Origin: Oceanimonas doudoroffii
GTDB lineage: Bacteria > Pseudomonadota > Gammaproteobacteria > Enterobacterales > Aeromonadaceae
NCBI RefSeq assembly: GCF_002242685.1
Contig: NZ_NBIM01000008.1
Span: 76,517 to 140,516 of the forward strand
Reading direction: 5' to 3'
Length of the DNA stretch: 64,000 bases
Shown: positions 7,689 to 17,139 of the stretch, piece after piece
Layout of the letters: each line of letters begins with the position of its first letter
Position numbering within the stretch: position 1 is the first letter of the stretch
Position numbers and translations under genes: made by a program
Notes under the pieces: model-generated
Seen by the model: only the letters and a program-made list of their open reading frames with translations
Told to the model about the DNA's origin: nothing
The model's database searches: none

Positions 7689-9041
7689 TCAACTCAGCGG
7701 ATGGCGAATTCTCCAGGGAAACCGCCGCCAGGCAAACAGGCAGGCGATCAACCCCGTCAGCAGGTTGGCCAGCAGAATGCCGGCAAAAATCCCTTCGGCA
7801 CCGGCCAGTCCGGCACCCAGCCAAGCCAGCGGCAGCAACAGGCCGAACAGCCGGGCCCCGTTCAGCAACAGCGAAATCACCGATACCCGCAGGCCGTTCA
7901 GCGCCGCGCTCAGTAGCATAAAGCACCCCTGCAGCCCATAACCGATGGGCACCAGCCGCAGATACTGCTGCAACAGTGCCGCAACCTCGGCATTGTCGGT
8001 AAACTGCCGCGCCAGCCAGGGTGCCAGCCACCACAACAGTGTAAACACGCCCAACTGGAATATCAGCGCAAAGCGCATGGCCAGCAGCAGGCCGTGGCGG
8101 CTGCGCTGGTGCAGGCCAGCACCGGTATTTTGGGAGACAAAAGGGGCCAGCGCCGAGCTCAGTGCCATCATCACGATCAGCACCACGGCTTCAATGCGTG
8201 AGGCGGCCCCAAAGGCGGCCACGGTTTCGGTACCAAAGTCCGCCAGCAACAGCATCAGCAGGGCGGTGGCCACCGGGTAAAGGACGCTGGTAAAGGAGGC
8301 GGGAATGGCCACCTGTAACAATTGATACCAGTGAACCAACAGCCGCCCCGGGTGCGGCCACTGCCAGCACAGCAGCCGTTCCCTGTGCTGCAGCAGGTAC
8401 AGCGCCACCATCATGGCCATCAGCCAGGAACAGGCGGTGGCGATGGCGGCGCCGCGAATCCCCAGTTCCGGAAAGGGCCCCAACCCAAAGATCAGCAGCG
8501 GGTCGAGCACGCCGTTGACCAGGCCGGCCACCACCATCACCAGCCCGGGAGTGCGGGTATCGCCGGTGGCGCGAATGGCGGCATTGCATACCATGGGCAA
8601 CACCAGCATGGGCGAAGCGGCGTACCAGATAACCATGTAGTCGTGGATCAGTGGCATCAACTCCGTTTCCGCCCCCAGCAGGGTAAACAGCGGGTCCAGG
8701 CTGGCCAGCCCCAGGGCGACCAGCATCAGTACCAGCACCAGCGACAGCAGCAGGCTGTTACTGGTGAAACGGGCTGCCTGATCGCGGTGGCCGGCGCCCA
8801 GGGCCTGGCCCAGGCAGGCCGACAGCCCGGCGCTCAGTCCCATGGCCAGAGACAGCACCACAAAGGTCACCGGAAAGGTAAAGGTTACCGCCGCCAGCGG
8901 CGCCGTGCCCAGCAACCCGATAAAAAAGGTGTCTACCAGGTTGAACGCCTGAATTGCCACTATGCCCAGTGCCATGGGGCCGGTCATGCGCGCCAGTTGC
9001 GGGCCGATGGGAGCGGTGAGCAGGGAGTTGGTGTGGGGCAC
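7689..9041 (-). CDS. MATE family multidrug efflux transporter
   Basis: 450 residues with about twelve membrane segments in two related halves, each starting with the MATE pattern (IGPQLARMTGPMALGIVAIQAFNLVDTFFIGLLG at the N-terminus, a similar block around residue 230). These are cation-coupled exporters of drugs and metabolites. The start is a GTG at 9041 with an AAGG about 8 bases upstream. It is divergent from groES across a 195-base region. The substrate is unknown; subfamily placement (NorM or DinF/VmrA-like) would need an alignment. Confidence 0.88.
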   Translation of the reverse strand: MPHTNSLLTAPIGPQLARMTGPMALGIVAIQAFNLVDTFFIGLLGTAPLAAVTFTFPVTFVVLSLAMGLSAGLSACLGQALGAGHRDQAARFTSNSLLLSLVLVLMLVALGLASLDPLFTLLGAETELMPLIHDYMVIWYAASPMLVLPMVCNAAIRATGDTRTPGLVMVVAGLVNGVLDPLLIFGLGPFPELGIRGAAIATACSWLMAMMVALYLLQHRERLLCWQWPHPGRLLVHWYQLLQVAIPASFTSVLYPVATALLMLLLADFGTETVAAFGAASRIEAVVLIVMMALSSALAPFVSQNTGAGLHQRSRHGLLLAMRFALIFQLGVFTLLWWLAPWLARQFTDNAEVAALLQQYLRLVPIGYGLQGCFMLLSAALNGLRVSVISLLLNGARLFGLLLPLAWLGAGLAGAEGIFAGILLANLLTGLIACLFAWRRFPWRIRHPLS

Positions 9042-9131
9042 AAAAAAACCTTGATGCTGCGGCGGGGTGAAATTCGGTGGCCATGATAACGCCGCCCCGC
9101 CAATGATTTTAAAAAAATTTTGCCTTTCGCT

Positions 9132-9160
9132 CTTGAAGGCGGTGAATGCGCTCCCATATA
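9132..9160 (+). promoter_or_regulatory. Sigma-32 heat-shock promoter of groESL
   Basis: CTTGAA (9132-9137), 15 bases, then CCCATATA (9153-9160). This is close to the RpoH consensus CTTGAA-N13-17-CCCCATnT and to the E. coli groE promoter. It lies 77 bases upstream of the groES ATG. No CIRCE inverted repeat is seen, so control by RpoH rather than HrcA is expected. Confidence 0.88.
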
Positions 9161-9236
9161 GGAAGGCAACGGAACAAGTTTGCGGCCATTGGCCGTTTAT
9201 CTATGAAGGTAACAACACTCATCAGGAGAGTTATCG

Positions 9237-9530
9237 ATGAACATTCGTCCATTGCACGATCGCGTCATTATCAAGCGTATTGAAGCCGAGGCCAAGTCGG
9301 CCGGCGGTATCGTTCTGACCGGCTCTGCCGCCGAGAAATCCACTCGCGGTGAAGTACTGGCGGTGGGTAATGGCCGCACTCTGGACAACGGCGAAGTGAA
9401 AGCCATGTCCGTGAAGGTCGGTGACAAGGTGATCTTCAACGAAGGTTTTGGCGTCAAGACCGAGAAGCTGGACGGCCAGGAAGTACTGATCCTGTCCGAA
9501 ACCGACATCCTGGCAATCGTTGAAGCATAA
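9237..9530 (+). CDS. groES: Co-chaperonin GroES
   Basis: 97 residues, the standard length. It begins [14 protein letters not shown] and has the mobile-loop region [20 protein letters not shown] (about 20-39) and the C-terminal [10 protein letters not shown]. It forms the heptameric lid of the GroEL folding chamber in the cytosol. An AGGAG at 9224-9228 precedes the ATG. It is first gene of a groES-groEL operon with a 32-base gap, behind a heat-shock promoter. Confidence 0.98.
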   Translation: MNIRPLHDRVIIKRIEAEAKSAGGIVLTGSAAEKSTRGEVLAVGNGRTLDNGEVKAMSVKVGDKVIFNEGFGVKTEKLDGQEVLILSETDILAIVEA

Positions 9531-9559
9531 TCCGGTTCATCCACTTTTAAGGAAGATAA

Positions 9560-11200
<1,641 letters not shown>

Positions 11201-11244
11201 TCTGAATCACATTAATGTGGCCGGGTGAGTTCACCCGCATCCCG

Positions 11245-11276
11245 AAAAGCCGGACTCTTGAGTCCGGCTTTTTTTT
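11245..11276 (+). terminator. Rho-independent terminator of groESL
   Basis: A 12-bp stem AAAAGCCGGACT / AGTCCGGCTTTT (11245-11256 and 11261-11272) with loop CTTG, running into eight T residues. It lies 45 bases after the groEL stop. Confidence 0.93.
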
Positions 11277-11402
11277 GGCCGAAAGTCTTGTTCCGGCTTG
11301 TGTTGGCCTAAATTACACTTCTTCTGCATTAAAGATTTTGGTTATGATGACCTATTGTCTTGAGGGGCGTTTGAGTCCCAGTTGTATTCAGGATATGACC
11401 TT

Positions 11403-11440
11403 GAAGGATGAAACCAGCGGTATCCTTCGGGCGAAAGGAG
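11403..11440 (+). promoter_or_regulatory. Leader hairpin and ribosome-binding site of the signalling operon
   Basis: GAAGGAT (11403-11409) pairs with ATCCTTC (11422-11428) around a 12-base loop, directly followed by the AAAGGAG ribosome-binding site at 11434-11440. A possible -10 box TATGAT lies at 11343-11348 without a convincing -35. The hairpin may simply be leader structure; I could not match it to a known c-di-GMP riboswitch. Confidence 0.35.
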
Positions 11441-11446
11441 AAATGC

Positions 11447-11944
11447 ATGAAGTTGCTCGGCGTCGTTGTATTGCTGTTGATGTCGTGGGGAGTCCGGGCC
11501 GAGGAGGCGATAGTACTGACCATCTCCGGTAATATCGAGCTGGAAGGGCGCTCCCATGAACGCATGGATTACACCTTGTCCCAGCTTCAGGCCCTGCCCC
11601 AGGGTGAGATCACCACGGCCCATCCCTGGTCGAATACTCCTCACACCTACCGCGGACTGGATCTGAGGGCACTGCTCGACACCCTCTTTGCCCACGCCGA
11701 GGTCAAGGCCCTCTATCTGGAATCCCTCAACGGTTTCAGCGTGGTGGTAGACTGGCAGGCGGTGGCGCCTTACCAGCCCTTGCTGGCCTGGCGTGACAAT
11801 GGGCGGCTGATGAGCCGTCGCGACAAGGGGCCGCTGTGGCTGATGCTGCCCTACGACAGGGTACCTGAGCTGCAGCAGGCGAAATTTCTGCACTACATGG
11901 CCTGGCAGCTCAGGCACATCAAGGTAAGAACGGAACCCAGGTGA
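11447..11944 (+). CDS. Periplasmic molybdopterin-oxidoreductase-like protein lacking the Mo-ligand cysteine
   Basis: 165 residues. A cleavable signal peptide (MKLLGVVVLLLMSWGVRA, then EE) leads to a domain with the layout of the sulfite-oxidase/YedY molybdopterin-binding fold: ITTAHPW, then YRGLDLRALL, VVVDWQAV and a late GPLWLMLPYD. The whole protein contains no cysteine, whereas catalytic members coordinate molybdenum through one. It is therefore probably not an active molybdoenzyme but a ligand-binding or sensory derivative. The assignment rests on motif resemblance only. The AAAGGAG at 11434-11440 fixes the start at 11447. The stop overlaps the GTG start of a membrane GGDEF-EAL protein, implying the two act together. 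Confidence 0.68.
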   Translation: MKLLGVVVLLLMSWGVRAEEAIVLTISGNIELEGRSHERMDYTLSQLQALPQGEITTAHPWSNTPHTYRGLDLRALLDTLFAHAEVKALYLESLNGFSVVVDWQAVAPYQPLLAWRDNGRLMSRRDKGPLWLMLPYDRVPELQQAKFLHYMAWQLRHIKVRTEPR

Positions 11945-13857
11945 AGCAACTTTTCATTCCTATTCCCGGCAGCGATCAATGGGGGCCGGCCCATATGCTG
12001 CGACAGGTGGCCGCCCTGTTGCTGCTGATCTGTATGCTGCTGTTTGGTGCCGGCGTTACCCATGCCCTGCTGGGCATTCGCCAGCACAATACCCAGCTTG
12101 AACAGCGCAATTACGAGGTGCCCTGGTCACTGATGCAGTTGCAACTGGAAATGAACCGCTTTTTCGATGCGGTCAGGCTGCTGAATGCCGGGGTGATCGA
12201 ACACGATGAGTTGATGCTGCGTTACGACATTCTGTGGAGCCGTACGCCGGTGTTGCTCAGCAATCAGCTCAAGGACACCCTGAGCGAGCGGCCGGATCTG
12301 TGGCTGCTGATCCAGCAGATTGAAGACAGGGTCAGAAGTGTGGAGCCCATGGTGCAGGCCCTGAAACCGGGTGACCTCAACTACCGGCTGCTGCTGGCCG
12401 AACTGGCGCCTTATGCCGAACCTCTGGCCCGTACGGTCACCGCCACCATGCACAGCAATGTGCTGTTTTATGCCGAATATGACAAGGCCTACAAGTCTCT
12501 CAGCCAGGAGCTCTATGTCTGTACCCTGGGACTGGGATTTTGCGCCCTGCTGCTGCTGCTGATGCTGTGGCTGGAATTGCTGAGTTACCGCAGGCGTTTG
12601 TTGCAGGACGCCTTGACCGGCCTGCCCAACCGCTTTGCCCTGCAACATCGGCTCGGCCAACTGATCGGCCGTCGGCAGCCGTTCAGTATCACCCTGCTGG
12701 AGCTGGAGGACCTGGATTGGCTGGTGCAGCATTTTGGTTATGATACTGCCGACCAGCTGCAGTCTGCCTTTGCTCGGCGGCTGCAGGCCTGTCTGCTGCC
12801 CCATGAACATATCGCCCTGTTCGAGCGCAAGTGCGTGGTGGTGGCGGAAGGGGTGCTGGAGCTGGCGGAAGTGCGCGCCCAGCTGTCTCGTGTTCGCCAG
12901 GCCCTGGCGGCGCCGGAGGCCATTGCGCGGCATGACTTCCATCCAACCCCGGTGATTGGTGTGGTGCTGTATCCGGCCGATGCCGATAACATGGTGGATC
13001 TGCTGGCGAGGGGGGAGCTGGCCCTGGCGTTGTGCCGGCAGGAGCGGTTGCCCTACGTTATTTTTGACCCTTCCATGCTGAAGGAAATCGAGCGGCGCCA
13101 GCAGCTGGCCCGGGATCTGCCGGCGGCGCTGGAAAGCGACAGTCTGAGCCTGCGTTTTCATCCACTGGCCGATGGTGAAGGGCGTTGTGCGGGGTTTCGT
13201 TTATCACTGCAATGGCGTCACCCGCACTTTGGCATGATCACCGGCCCTGAGCTGGGGCGGCTGGCGGAGCAATATCAGTTGTCGGAGGCGCTGTTGCTGT
13301 GGGCACTGAACCGCTGCTGCGAGCTGCTACCCGGCTGGCAGGCTCTGCAATCGGGGCTTTTTGTCAGTCTGCCTCTGCCGCCTTCGCTGTTTCGCAGTTC
13401 CATCAGGGAATCGCTGCTGGCCGCGCTCAAGCAGCACGGCCTGGACGGCACTTCACTGGTGCTGGAACTGGAAGAGGCCCAGCTGGAAGAAGAGCTGCAT
13501 TTGACGCAGCCCCTGGTGCGGGAGCTGCGTGAACGGGGCATTCGCATCATGCTGGCCAACTTCGGCAGTGGGCGCTCTTCCTGGGGGCAACTGACGCGCT
13601 TGCCGCTGGACTGGCTGCAGCTGGATGCGGCGCTGTGCAATGGCATAGAACGTGAAGGGGAGGCACGCCGTCAGTTTCAGGCGCTGCTTGCGCTGGCGCG
13701 GTTGCTGGCGTTACCGGTTATCTGCTGTGGCGTGCATCGAGAAGCCGAAGTGCAGGTGATACGCGAGCAGGGACAGGCGCCGCTGCTGCAGGGTGATGTG
13801 GTCAGCCCGCCGCTCGGCGCCATTGAAGTCAAGGACTGGCTTGAAGCGCGGTCCTGA
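11941..13857 (+). CDS. Transmembrane GGDEF-EAL protein, both catalytic motifs degenerate
   Basis: 638 residues. One membrane span at about 20-45, a periplasmic helical region of about 140 residues, a second span at about 192-214, then two cytoplasmic domains. The first keeps the GGDEF-domain entry DALTGLPNR (223-231), but the GGDEF active-site slot reads ERKCV (about 295-299). The second follows the EAL fold (HPLADGEGRCAGF...LQWRHPHFGMITGPELG), but EAL is replaced by RLS (420-422), the DDFG loop by ANFGSG (539-544) and the catalytic Lys by Gln560. It should neither make nor cleave c-di-GMP and may bind it or act as a partner protein. The GTG start overlaps the upstream stop (GTGA), so it is co-translated with the periplasmic Moco-like protein, its probable input domain. 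Confidence 0.85.
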   Translation: MKQLFIPIPGSDQWGPAHMLRQVAALLLLICMLLFGAGVTHALLGIRQHNTQLEQRNYEVPWSLMQLQLEMNRFFDAVRLLNAGVIEHDELMLRYDILWSRTPVLLSNQLKDTLSERPDLWLLIQQIEDRVRSVEPMVQALKPGDLNYRLLLAELAPYAEPLARTVTATMHSNVLFYAEYDKAYKSLSQELYVCTLGLGFCALLLLLMLWLELLSYRRRLLQDALTGLPNRFALQHRLGQLIGRRQPFSITLLELEDLDWLVQHFGYDTADQLQSAFARRLQACLLPHEHIALFERKCVVVAEGVLELAEVRAQLSRVRQALAAPEAIARHDFHPTPVIGVVLYPADADNMVDLLARGELALALCRQERLPYVIFDPSMLKEIERRQQLARDLPAALESDSLSLRFHPLADGEGRCAGFRLSLQWRHPHFGMITGPELGRLAEQYQLSEALLLWALNRCCELLPGWQALQSGLFVSLPLPPSLFRSSIRESLLAALKQHGLDGTSLVLELEEAQLEEELHLTQPLVRELRERGIRIMLANFGSGRSSWGQLTRLPLDWLQLDAALCNGIEREGEARRQFQALLALARLLALPVICCGVHREAEVQVIREQGQAPLLQGDVVSPPLGAIEVKDWLEARS

Positions 13858-13866
13858 CCGTGCCGG

Positions 13867-14175
13867 TTACTGCAGGCGCATAAACTGCCCCAGTGTGGTG
13901 GCCAGCAGCTGAATCTTGTGCACCATGCGCGCCAGCAGCGCCTGGTATTCTGCTTCCGAGCTGGATGACAGCATCTCCAGCTCTTCCGCCAGCTCCGCCA
14001 CGTAAGGCATAAAATGATCCGCATGAGTGGTGAACTGGCTGTCTTCGCGCAGCACGGCGCTGAATTTGGCCTGGCCCTTGGCGCGCAGGACGGCCAGTTT
14101 TTTGTCGGCGTCAATGGCCTGGTGATACAACTCTTTCAGGGTGTCGTTAAGCCGGTCAATTACCGAATCGTGCAT
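13867..14175 (-). CDS. Small alpha-helical protein of unknown function
   Basis: 102 residues beginning MHDSVIDRLNDTLKELYHQA, predicted nearly all alpha-helical, acidic in the middle (VAELAEELEMLSSSSEAEYQ), with no signal peptide, membrane segment or recognised motif. I do not recognise the family. It starts 9 bases after the epmB stop and is probably in the same operon. The convergent GGDEF-EAL gene ends 9 bases away on the other side. Codon use is like its neighbours, so it is a real gene rather than a shadow. Confidence 0.7.
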   Translation of the reverse strand: MHDSVIDRLNDTLKELYHQAIDADKKLAVLRAKGQAKFSAVLREDSQFTTHADHFMPYVAELAEELEMLSSSSEAEYQALLARMVHKIQLLATTLGQFMRLQ

Positions 14176-14184
14176 GGGAATTCC

Positions 14185-15213
14185 TTAACTGGGTTCAAGA
14201 CGTAAATCGAGGGGGGTTTTGCTTGCCTCGCCACCGACTTCCCGCACCAGTCGGGGCACGAGAAAGCCCGGCAGCCGCTCCAGCAACCGAGCCATCAGCG
14301 TCCGGGCCCGCTCATCGCTCACCGCAAAGTGCGCCGCCCCGGCCACCCGATCTAGCTGGTGCAGGTAATAGGGCAATACGCCGGCGTCAAACAGGCGCTC
14401 CGACAGGGCTTCCAGGGCGTCGGCGTCGTCATTGACCCCGGCCAGCAGCACGCTCTGGTTCAGCAGGGTAATGCCGGCCCGTTGCCACGACCGCAGCCGG
14501 TCGGCCAGATCGGCATCGATTTCGTTGGCGTGGTTAATGTGCAGCACCAGCACCGGGCGCAGCCGACTGTGCGCCAGGCGGTCGCGCAGGGTGTCGGTGA
14601 GCCGAGTGTGAATCACCACCGGCAGCCGGCTGTGAATGCGCAGCCGCTTAAGGTGGGGAATGGCTTCAAGCTCGTTCAGCAGGGCGGCGATATGCTCGTC
14701 CTTGGCCATCAGCGGATCGCCGCCGGACAGGATCACCTCGTTGATTTCCGAATGGGCGGCAATGTAGTCCACCGCCGGCTGCCAGCCGCCCTGGCCCGGG
14801 CTGTTGTCGGCATAGGGAAAATGGCGGCGAAAACAGTAGCGGCAGTTTACCGCGCAGCCGCCGCGCAGCACCAGCAGCACCCGGGAGCGGTACTTGTGCA
14901 GCAGGCCGGGCAGGGCGCTGTCGTGCTCGTCGAGGGGATCGGTGACAAAGCCCGGCACCTGGGTGAACTCGTCGGCCAGGGGTAACACCTGGCGCAGCAG
15001 GGGGTCCTGCGGGTTACCCTTTTCCATCTTGTCGGCAAAAGGCTGAGGCACGCGCATGGCAAACAGCCGGCGCGCGGCCAGCCCTGGTTGCCAGGGGGCG
15101 GCATCCAGCCCCAGATAGTCCAGCAACTGCTCGGGAGTGGTAAAGGCGCGGGCCAGCTCTTTTTGCCAGGGAATATGTAAATCGCCCCCGTTTAGGGGTA
15201 TCATTGCCGGCAT
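14185..15213 (-). CDS. epmB: EF-P beta-lysylation protein EpmB (lysine 2,3-aminomutase)
   Basis: 342 residues. A radical-SAM enzyme with the iron-sulphur motif CAVNCRYC (Cys120, 124, 127), followed by FRRHFPY and SGGDPLM. With EpmA it converts lysine to (R)-beta-lysine for attachment to elongation factor P. The frame opens at a TTG (15231), but the ATG at 15213 gives MPAMIPLN, which lines up with the E. coli EpmB start MAHIVTLN. The gene is divergent from efp, with 31 bases between the two start codons, so the promoters must overlap. The ligase epmA is 5.6 kb away in this window. Confidence 0.93.
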   Translation of the reverse strand: MPAMIPLNGGDLHIPWQKELARAFTTPEQLLDYLGLDAAPWQPGLAARRLFAMRVPQPFADKMEKGNPQDPLLRQVLPLADEFTQVPGFVTDPLDEHDSALPGLLHKYRSRVLLVLRGGCAVNCRYCFRRHFPYADNSPGQGGWQPAVDYIAAHSEINEVILSGGDPLMAKDEHIAALLNELEAIPHLKRLRIHSRLPVVIHTRLTDTLRDRLAHSRLRPVLVLHINHANEIDADLADRLRSWQRAGITLLNQSVLLAGVNDDADALEALSERLFDAGVLPYYLHQLDRVAGAAHFAVSDERARTLMARLLERLPGFLVPRLVREVGGEASKTPLDLRLEPS

Positions 15214-15244
15214 TTTCTGCAACTCTGTCAACTACGAGGGTAAA

Positions 15245-15811
15245 ATGGCCTCCTATAGTACCAATGAATTCAAGTCCGGTCTCAAGATTATGCTGGACGG
15301 AGAACCCTGCGCCATTATCGAAAACGAATTCGTCAAGCCCGGCAAAGGACAGGCGTTCAACCGCGTGAAGATTCGCCGTCTGCTCAATGGCAAGGTGCTG
15401 GAAAAAACTTTCAAGTCCGGCGACAGCGTGGAAGCGGCCGACGTGATGGATGTGGAACTGGCCTATCTGTACAACGATGGCGAGTTCTACCACTTCATGA
15501 ACAACGACACCTTTGAGCAGATCGCCGCCGACGAAAAGGCCGTGGGCGAGACCAAACTGTGGCTCAAGGAGCAGGACGTATGTACCCTGACCCTGTGGAA
15601 CGGCGCCGCCATCTCCGTGACTCCGCCCAACTTCGTGGAGCTGGAAGTGGTGGAAACCGATCCGGGCCTGAAGGGTGACACCGCCGGCACCGGTGGCAAG
15701 CCCGCCACCCTGAGCACCGGCGCCGTGGTGCGCGTGCCGCTGTTCATTCAGATCGGTGAAGTGCTGCGCGTTGACACCCGCTCCGGCGAGTACGTGTCCC
15801 GCGTAAAATAA
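15245..15811 (+). CDS. efp: Elongation factor P
   Basis: 188 residues, exactly the usual length, starting [19 protein letters not shown]. The modified lysine is present as Lys34 in [11 protein letters not shown]. Three beta-barrel domains follow, ending with [23 protein letters not shown] enters the E site and relieves ribosome stalling at polyproline stretches. The start is fixed by GAGGG upstream and homology; upstream in-frame codons belong to the antisense epmB region. A strong terminator follows. Confidence 0.97.
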   Translation: MASYSTNEFKSGLKIMLDGEPCAIIENEFVKPGKGQAFNRVKIRRLLNGKVLEKTFKSGDSVEAADVMDVELAYLYNDGEFYHFMNNDTFEQIAADEKAVGETKLWLKEQDVCTLTLWNGAAISVTPPNFVELEVVETDPGLKGDTAGTGGKPATLSTGAVVRVPLFIQIGEVLRVDTRSGEYVSRVK

Positions 15812-15830
15812 GCATCGGGCTTTAGATACA

Positions 15831-15858
15831 AAAACGGCGCCTTTCGGCGCCGTTTTTT
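15831..15858 (+). terminator. Rho-independent terminator of efp
   Basis: An 11-bp stem AAAACGGCGCC / GGCGCCGTTTT (15831-15841 and 15846-15856) with loop TTTC, followed by more T residues, 19 bases after the efp stop. Confidence 0.93.
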
Positions 15859-15938
15859 ATTGTGAGGTGGAGGGGACAAGTGTGAGGTGAAAACGTTTTA
15901 GCTTTACCCCTTACTCCTCACCCCTTACGTCAGACGTT
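15859..15938. repeat. Low-complexity CCCCTTACTCCTCACC-type spacer
   Basis: Between the efp terminator and the guaC stop lies a purine/pyrimidine-skewed stretch: TGTGAGGTGGAGGGG and, further on, TTACCCCTTACTCCTCACC. A similar purine-rich stretch, near its reverse complement, occurs at 46860-46905, and a GTGAGACG-type inverted repeat at 58274-58365. All three lie at the 3' ends of genes. No reading frame is credible here. Confidence 0.55.
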
Positions 15939-16982
15939 TCACTCTTTGCCGTACACGTTGTTTTCCTGCTCACGCACGCGAATAAAGGTGGTGCGCTTGG
16001 TCAGCTCCTTCAGTCGCTGTGCACCCACATAGGTGCAGGTGGAGCGCACGCCGCCGAGCACGTCGTTAACGGTGTTATCCACCGGGCCGCGATAGGCCAG
16101 CTCAACGGTCTTGCCTTCGGCCGCACGGTACTTGGCCACGCCGCCGGAATGCTTGTCCATGGCGCTGGCAGAACTCATGCCGTAGAACTTCATATACTGC
16201 TTGCCGTCGCGTTCGATCAGCTCGCCGCCACACTCTTCGTGGGCCGCCAGCATGCCGCCCAGCATCACGAAGTCGGCGCCGCCGCCAAAGGCCTTGGCCA
16301 CGTCACCGGGGCAGGTGCAGCCGCCGTCACCGATGATCTGGCCGCCCAGGCCGTGGGCCGCGTCGGCACATTCGATGATGGCGGACAGCTGGGGGTAGCC
16401 CACACCGGTCTTGACCCGAGTGGTGCACACCGAGCCGGGGCCGATGCCCACTTTCACGATGTCGGCACCGCACAGGATCAGTTCTTCCACCATTTCACCG
16501 GTCACCACGTTGCCGGCAATGATGGTGTGTTGGGGGCACTGCTCGCGCACGCGGGACACGAAGGCGGCGAAGTGTTCGCTGTAGCCGTTGGCCACGTCGA
16601 TGCAGATAAAGCCCAGGTCGTCCGACAGCGCCAGGATTTGCTGCAGCTTTTCAAAGTCCTTGTCGGAAGTGCCGGTAGACACGATCACGTGCTTGAGCAC
16701 TTCGGCGCCGGATTCGGTAACAAAGGCCTGCCATTGTTCCACCGAGTAATGTTTGTGCACCGCGGTCAGCATTTCGTGACGGGCCAGGGCACGGGCCATG
16801 GCAAAGGTGGCCACGGTGTCCATATTGGCGGCGATGACCGGCACGCCGGACCAGCGGCGACCTGAATGCTTAAAGGTGAACTCCCTGTTCAGTTCGACCT
16901 GAGCGCGGCTGTTGAGGGTGGAGCGCTTGGGGCGAAACAGCACATCCCTAAAGCCCAGTTTCAAGTCTTCTTCGATACGCAT
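15939..16982 (-). CDS. guaC: GMP reductase
   Basis: 347 residues. The IMPDH/GMPR TIM barrel with the catalytic loop [11 protein letters not shown] (Cys186, the same number as in E. coli GuaC), the IMP/GMP-binding GDGGC and the flap region near [11 protein letters not shown]. It reduces GMP to IMP with NADPH in purine salvage. It lacks the CBS domains of IMP dehydrogenase and has the shorter GMPR length, which separates the two. An AGG lies about 8 bases upstream of the ATG. A terminator of the upstream receptor gene lies only 31 bases before the start, so guaC needs its own promoter, probably inside or just after that hairpin. Confidence 0.96.
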   Translation of the reverse strand: MRIEEDLKLGFRDVLFRPKRSTLNSRAQVELNREFTFKHSGRRWSGVPVIAANMDTVATFAMARALARHEMLTAVHKHYSVEQWQAFVTESGAEVLKHVIVSTGTSDKDFEKLQQILALSDDLGFICIDVANGYSEHFAAFVSRVREQCPQHTIIAGNVVTGEMVEELILCGADIVKVGIGPGSVCTTRVKTGVGYPQLSAIIECADAAHGLGGQIIGDGGCTCPGDVAKAFGGGADFVMLGGMLAAHEECGGELIERDGKQYMKFYGMSSASAMDKHSGGVAKYRAAEGKTVELAYRGPVDNTVNDVLGGVRSTCTYVGAQRLKELTKRTTFIRVREQENNVYGKE

Positions 16983-17013
16983 TGGTATTACCTCAGTAAA
17001 TGACAGGCATAAA

Positions 17014-17044
17014 AAAACCGGGGGTTTTTTAGGCCCCCGGTTTT
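17014..17044 (-). terminator. Rho-independent terminator of the TonB receptor gene
   Basis: AAAACCGGGGG (17014-17024) pairs with CCCCCGGTTTT (17034-17044) over a 9-base loop. Read on the minus strand it runs into seven T residues, so it ends transcription of the receptor gene before guaC. Confidence 0.88.
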
Positions 17045-17139
17045 CAGCATTCTAGCCACGGCGAACTTTTTTGCAACCATTCCTGACTACAAGTTCAGAA
17101 ATTGCGTTTTTCAGGCAATGCCCTGAACCAATGCTCCGG

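Noticed and set aside
11403..11440. c-di-GMP (GEMM) riboswitch before the GGDEF-EAL operon
   Set aside because: Only one short hairpin is present; the two-helix core and the conserved bases of the known classes were not found by eye.
17014..17044. Riboswitch-like hairpin upstream of guaC
   Set aside because: Single perfect stem with a T-run on the minus strand; best read as the terminator of the receptor gene, with no conserved purine-aptamer elements seen.
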